From positions 1 to 7,698 of the forward strand of contig CAYOLL010000247.1 of the NCBI GenBank assembly GCA_964404765.1: a stretch of 7,698 nucleotides of DNA, in the 5' to 3' direction. The notes below the pieces were generated by a model. The model was not told where the DNA came from. It saw nothing but the letters and a program-made list of their open reading frames with translations, and did not search any database. The number at the start of each line of letters is the position of its first letter. Positions within the stretch are counted from its first letter, which is position 1. The translations under genes were made by a program, and so were the position numbers. Origin of the DNA: CAYOLL01 sp964404765 [NCBI: uncultured Gemmatimonadota bacterium] (lineage in GTDB: Bacteria > 4572-55). Positions 5,428-7,698 of the stretch are shown here, one piece after another.

Positions 5428-6699
5428 TTAAACTTCTTCGTTTATGACCAATTCATCTTTGCTCAGGATTTTTTGCAGATCCAAAATACCCAGCATCCGG
5501 TTGGCGTATGGCGCGGTGCCTTTCAGGTATTCCTCGCTAATCGAATGAACTGCCGCCGGGACCTTGCCGATCTCGGCGCTGTTGACATAGATGACATCGT
5601 AAACATCATCAGCGTACACGCCGACTTGCAGATTATTAGCCTGCACAACAATGACTTTTCCGACATCACTGGACTTGTCAATCGGCATCTTCAAGGCTTT
5701 GCGGATGTCTACCAGCGTCAAAATATCGCCGCGCAAATTCATGTTGCCGATAATATGATCGGGACAGCATGGAATAGGCATCACATCACGAATATTCGCA
5801 AATTCGCGCACCAATTCCAGATCGATCCCAAAATACTCGCTATTCAGCCCGATTACGGACATGGCAATAAGTCCGCTTAAGTCGGAGCTATCCACCACAA
5901 CCATCAGGCTGCGGGCCCGTTCTTTAAAGACCTGACGCTCCTCCGGCAAGGCGTCCGGACAAAAAATGCGTCGCTTGCGCTTACCATCACGCGGCTTTTC
6001 TTTATCCGCCTCGCCCATTGTCGCCAGACGCGGAGCGCCTTCCGTCTGCAACAAGTCTTCCTGATCGTCGGGTAAAATCAATAAGTTATGATCCAGCAAC
6101 ATGATAATATCATCACCAATCTTGGCTTCATACATAACCAAATGGGACGCCCGGGCCGCGCGTTCTGTATAAAAAGTTACCCGTTCCACATCCTTTTGGG
6201 TAACGACCTGAACATCTTTCATTTCCTGAACAATTAAGCCAACCAGTTGGCCGGTTTCCAATTCTACCACAATGACGCTGTGCGATAGCTGATAACGACC
6301 CGGCTCATGGCCCAAGCGCAAGTCCAGATCAATGATTGGCGCAATCCGGCCACGCAAATTGACCACACCGGCCAAATAATCAGGCGACTCATCCAGCGGT
6401 GTTAATTCCGGCAAACGAAAAATTTCTTTAACCACGCCGGCATCAACACCATATAGCGAGTGTTCATGCTGAAAAATCAGGTATGAACGCGCTTCAAAAA
6501 ACGCCGTTGTGGTAGGGGTCTTCGCCGCCGTTGCTATTACAACCGGAGCGGCCGGTGGCGTTTCAACCGGCTTAGCGCTTACTTCCGGCTGAGGCTTCGG
6601 GGCCGCAATTGCGGGCGGTGACACAGGCTCAGGTTCATTGCGCTCGGCCTTTCGCATCAACTTTTTCTTTTCGAATCCAACATTTTTTCCAAGCGACAT
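5428..6699 (-). CDS. cheW: Double-domain CheW chemotaxis scaffold
   Basis: This 423-residue cytoplasmic protein couples chemoreceptors to the CheA kinase. The start at 6699 (MSLGKNVGFE) is chosen over the ATG five codons upstream because AAGGAG lies 5 bases before it. A basic N-terminus (residues 1-20) leads into a Pro/Ala-rich flexible segment (22-66). The first CheW domain spans about 71-210, with NLRGRIAPIIDL at 114-125. A charged linker follows (211-275), with a Lys/Arg-rich stretch at 233-244 and the conserved-looking ALPEERQVFKERARSLM near 250-266. The second CheW domain spans about 276-415, with NLRGDILTLVDIRKAL at 321-336. Single CheW proteins are about 150-170 residues, so this is a fused tandem form. 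Tandem forms could bridge two receptor or CheA contacts. The two receptors 1.3 kb and more downstream on the same strand are plausible partners. No CheA is present here. Confidence 0.92.
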   Translation of the reverse strand: MSLGKNVGFEKKKLMRKAERNEPEPVSPPAIAAPKPQPEVSAKPVETPPAAPVVIATAAKTPTTTAFFEARSYLIFQHEHSLYGVDAGVVKEIFRLPELTPLDESPDYLAGVVNLRGRIAPIIDLDLRLGHEPGRYQLSHSVIVVELETGQLVGLIVQEMKDVQVVTQKDVERVTFYTERAARASHLVMYEAKIGDDIIMLLDHNLLILPDDQEDLLQTEGAPRLATMGEADKEKPRDGKRKRRIFCPDALPEERQVFKERARSLMVVVDSSDLSGLIAMSVIGLNSEYFGIDLELVREFANIRDVMPIPCCPDHIIGNMNLRGDILTLVDIRKALKMPIDKSSDVGKVIVVQANNLQVGVYADDVYDVIYVNSAEIGKVPAAVHSISEEYLKGTAPYANRMLGILDLQKILSKDELVINEEV

Positions 6700-6704
6700 A
6701 GGAA

Positions 6705-6710
6705 CTCCTT
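6705..6710 (-). promoter_or_regulatory. Ribosome binding site of cheW
   Basis: AAGGAG on the minus strand lies 5 bases before the ATG at 6699. It overlaps the region between the two candidate start codons and selects the downstream one. Confidence 0.7.
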
Positions 6711-6798
6711 GCAAGGTAAATTGCTTATTTTGTCATCAACAGCGTAAAAATGTAATTCTACCAAATTAAAGACTTTCAACTCTTATTAAATGCAATTA

Positions 6799-6826
6799 AT
6801 AATAGGGATATTTTCTTACAAGTCAA
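6799..6826 (-). promoter_or_regulatory. Probable sigma-70 promoter of cheW
   Basis: On the minus strand, TTGACT (6826-6821) and TATTAT (6804-6799) are separated by 16 bases in AT-rich DNA. Transcription would start near 6792, giving a leader of roughly 90 bases before the cheW start. The five-of-six -35 and -10 matches make this the best promoter candidate in the window. Confidence 0.55.
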
Positions 6827-7072
6827 ATAAAAATTGGCCCTTACACATTTCAATACCCATAACCGCTCAAAATAGCAGACAATCCGTTTAATGAGCAATG
6901 AGCAAAACTAATTTTACACTTTACTGAACTATGCCCTTTAAAAGTATATAATGACGTGGCATCGGCGTAAACGTGTATTTTTTTGTCGTTGCTTGTATTT
7001 TGTTGCCACACAACCTTAAAAAAGTATAATATAACACAGTGCGTTAACTTGAAGTATTCATGAAATAACGGC
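6827..7072. other. AT-rich gene-free stretch
   Basis: I see no supported gene. A 74-codon minus-strand frame (7074-6850) lacks a ribosome binding site and looks compositionally random. On the plus strand TTGCCA (7003-7008) and TATAAT (7025-7030) are spaced by 16 bases and could be a rightward promoter, possibly for a small RNA into the repeat region. No transcript end or conserved structure can be identified. Confidence 0.3.
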
Positions 7073-7244
7073 AAGTTTCACAAAATGTGTAATAGTCAAC
7101 AACCTTTAGAACACTTTTACACCGATGTCATTCCGGCACGCTTTTAGCCGGAATCTTCTTACTGGCAAACAAGATGCCGGATAAAAGCATTCCGGCATGA
7201 CAGTATTCGACAGGTCGTTGACTAGTACAAAGTTTCACAAAATG
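7073..7244. repeat. Nested foldback flanked by 15-bp direct repeats
   Basis: AAGTTTCACAAAATG occurs at 7073-7087 and exactly again at 7230-7244. Between them lie inverted arms 7093-7105 and 7212-7224 (12 of 13 paired, TAGTCAACAACCT type). Inside those, 32-base arms at 7126-7157 and 7171-7202 (27 of 32 paired) begin TGTCATTCCGG. The inner CATTCCGGCATG-like unit resembles common intergenic hairpin repeats. The right direct repeat also forms a palindrome, ACAAAATG-C-CATTTTGT (7237-7253). The nesting suggests one repeat inserted inside another. Confidence 0.75.
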
Positions 7245-7301
7245 CCATTTTGTACCTATCACTTCCAAGTGTACGCAACGCTTTAATTCATATAACCTTT
7301 C

Positions 7302-7441
7302 GTGTATTTTGAGTAATTGCTCAAAAAGCGAGGGTAACCTTGCGAAGGCTTTACTGCAAAACTTGTGAAATCGTGCACTGAAGCCTTCGCAAGGTTAGGT
7401 TTACCACCACTTTTTGAGCAATTACTATTTTGTGTATTTTG
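7302..7441. repeat. Two-step foldback element with flanking 10-bp direct repeat
   Basis: The outer arms AGTAATTGCTCAAAAAG (7312-7328) and their perfect inverse (7410-7426) enclose inner arms TAACCTTGCGAAGGCTT (7335-7351) and their perfect inverse (7381-7397). Asymmetric spacers of 6 and 12 bases separate the steps, and a 29-base loop closes the structure. GTGTATTTTG flanks it as a direct repeat at 7302-7311 and 7432-7441. It has the size and form of a small foldback transposable element but no coding sequence. Confidence 0.8.
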
Positions 7442-7576
7442 TGGTGAATAATTCAGGTTAAGTAGGTAGTACAGCCCGGCAGAAGTTCGTCGGGAGTTAT
7501 TTCAACTGCATCAGGTGTCATTCAGTAGGAATCTTTTTTCAAATTAGGAACGTGTACTAAATAACTTCCGCATTTC
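7442..7576. other. Gene-free spacer
   Basis: No open frame or strong repeat is supported here. A short imperfect stem (CCCGGC around 7475 with CGTCGGG ending at 7494) and a T-run at 7533-7539 are visible but are not close enough to form an intrinsic terminator. Confidence 0.3.
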
Positions 7577-7577
7577 A

Positions 7578-7656
7578 AGCCCCATCGGGGCGACCTGTTT
7601 GTAGTAGCAGACCGGGGCTGGAAAGAGCCATACAGCCCCGTCGGGGCGACCCGTTT
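7578..7656. repeat. GC-rich palindromic repeat, two direct copies
   Basis: AGCCCCATCGGGGCGACC (7578-7595) and AGCCCCGTCGGGGCGACC (7634-7651) are direct copies 56 bases apart, each followed by a GTTT-type tail. The first reads TGTTTGTAG and the second CGTTTAATG. A third related piece, GGCCGCCCCGATG, runs off the window end at 7698. The inverted copy at 24-51 belongs to the same family. Confidence 0.7.
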
Positions 7657-7698
7657 AATGGTTACGATTCTTCATACGCCTCACAGGCCGCCCCGATG

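Noticed and set aside
6850-7074. Minus-strand 74-codon open frame upstream of cheW
   Set aside because: It has no ribosome binding site, is rich in AT-driven codons, overlaps promoter-like DNA and shows no recognisable motif.
7578-7698. CRISPR array
   Set aside because: Only two to three degenerate 18-base palindromic copies are present, the spacing unit is not conserved beyond one interval, and there are no cas genes.

Overview
This 7.7 kb window carries fragments of a bacterial chemosensory gene neighbourhood, with every recognisable gene on the minus strand. Reading in the direction of transcription, from the right end to the left, the genes are a double-domain CheW scaffold (6699-5428), an Uma2-family PD-(D/E)XK protein (4903-4160), a methyl-accepting chemotaxis protein with a CHASE3-like sensor (4098-2647), a truncated CHASE3 sensor gene (2464-2207), a small unnamed gene split by a miniature transposable element (2162-1668), and a second methyl-accepting chemotaxis protein with a four-helix-bundle sensor (1636-176). 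No CheA, CheY, CheR or CheB lies in the window, so the CheW and the receptors must rely on partners encoded elsewhere.

The organism cannot be named from this stretch. Coding GC is close to even. Intergenic regions are long and full of palindromic repeats, and the chemoreceptors lack a clear HAMP domain. The receptor signalling domains, the Uma2 protein and the simple-repeat clutter together suggest a large, repeat-rich genome of an environmental, probably filamentous or multicellular bacterium, as seen in Cyanobacteria, Chloroflexi, Moduliflexota (KSB3) or Thiotrichales relatives. That placement is inference only.

Region by region: positions 1-175 hold repeats downstream of the first receptor gene. 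Positions 176-2464 hold receptor 1 and two damaged genes. In the small gene, a 244-bp foldback element with 21-bp terminal inverted repeats is flanked by an exact 8-bp target duplication. Removing it restores an intact 80-codon frame. Positions 2465-2646 hold a palindrome of the TGTCCCCGGCACTT type. Positions 2647-4903 hold receptor 2 and the Uma2 gene, whose N-terminal module is tandemly duplicated. Positions 4904-5427 are gene-free and contain at least four different inverted repeats. Positions 5428-6699 encode CheW. Positions 6700-7698 contain no convincing gene, only the probable cheW promoter and several foldback repeats.

The main observations are the cleanly resolved MITE insertion, the internal 41-residue duplication in the Uma2 protein, the patchy near-identity between the two receptor genes that suggests gene conversion, and an unusually dense set of distinct palindromic repeat families. 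I did not find a convincing new multi-gene system.
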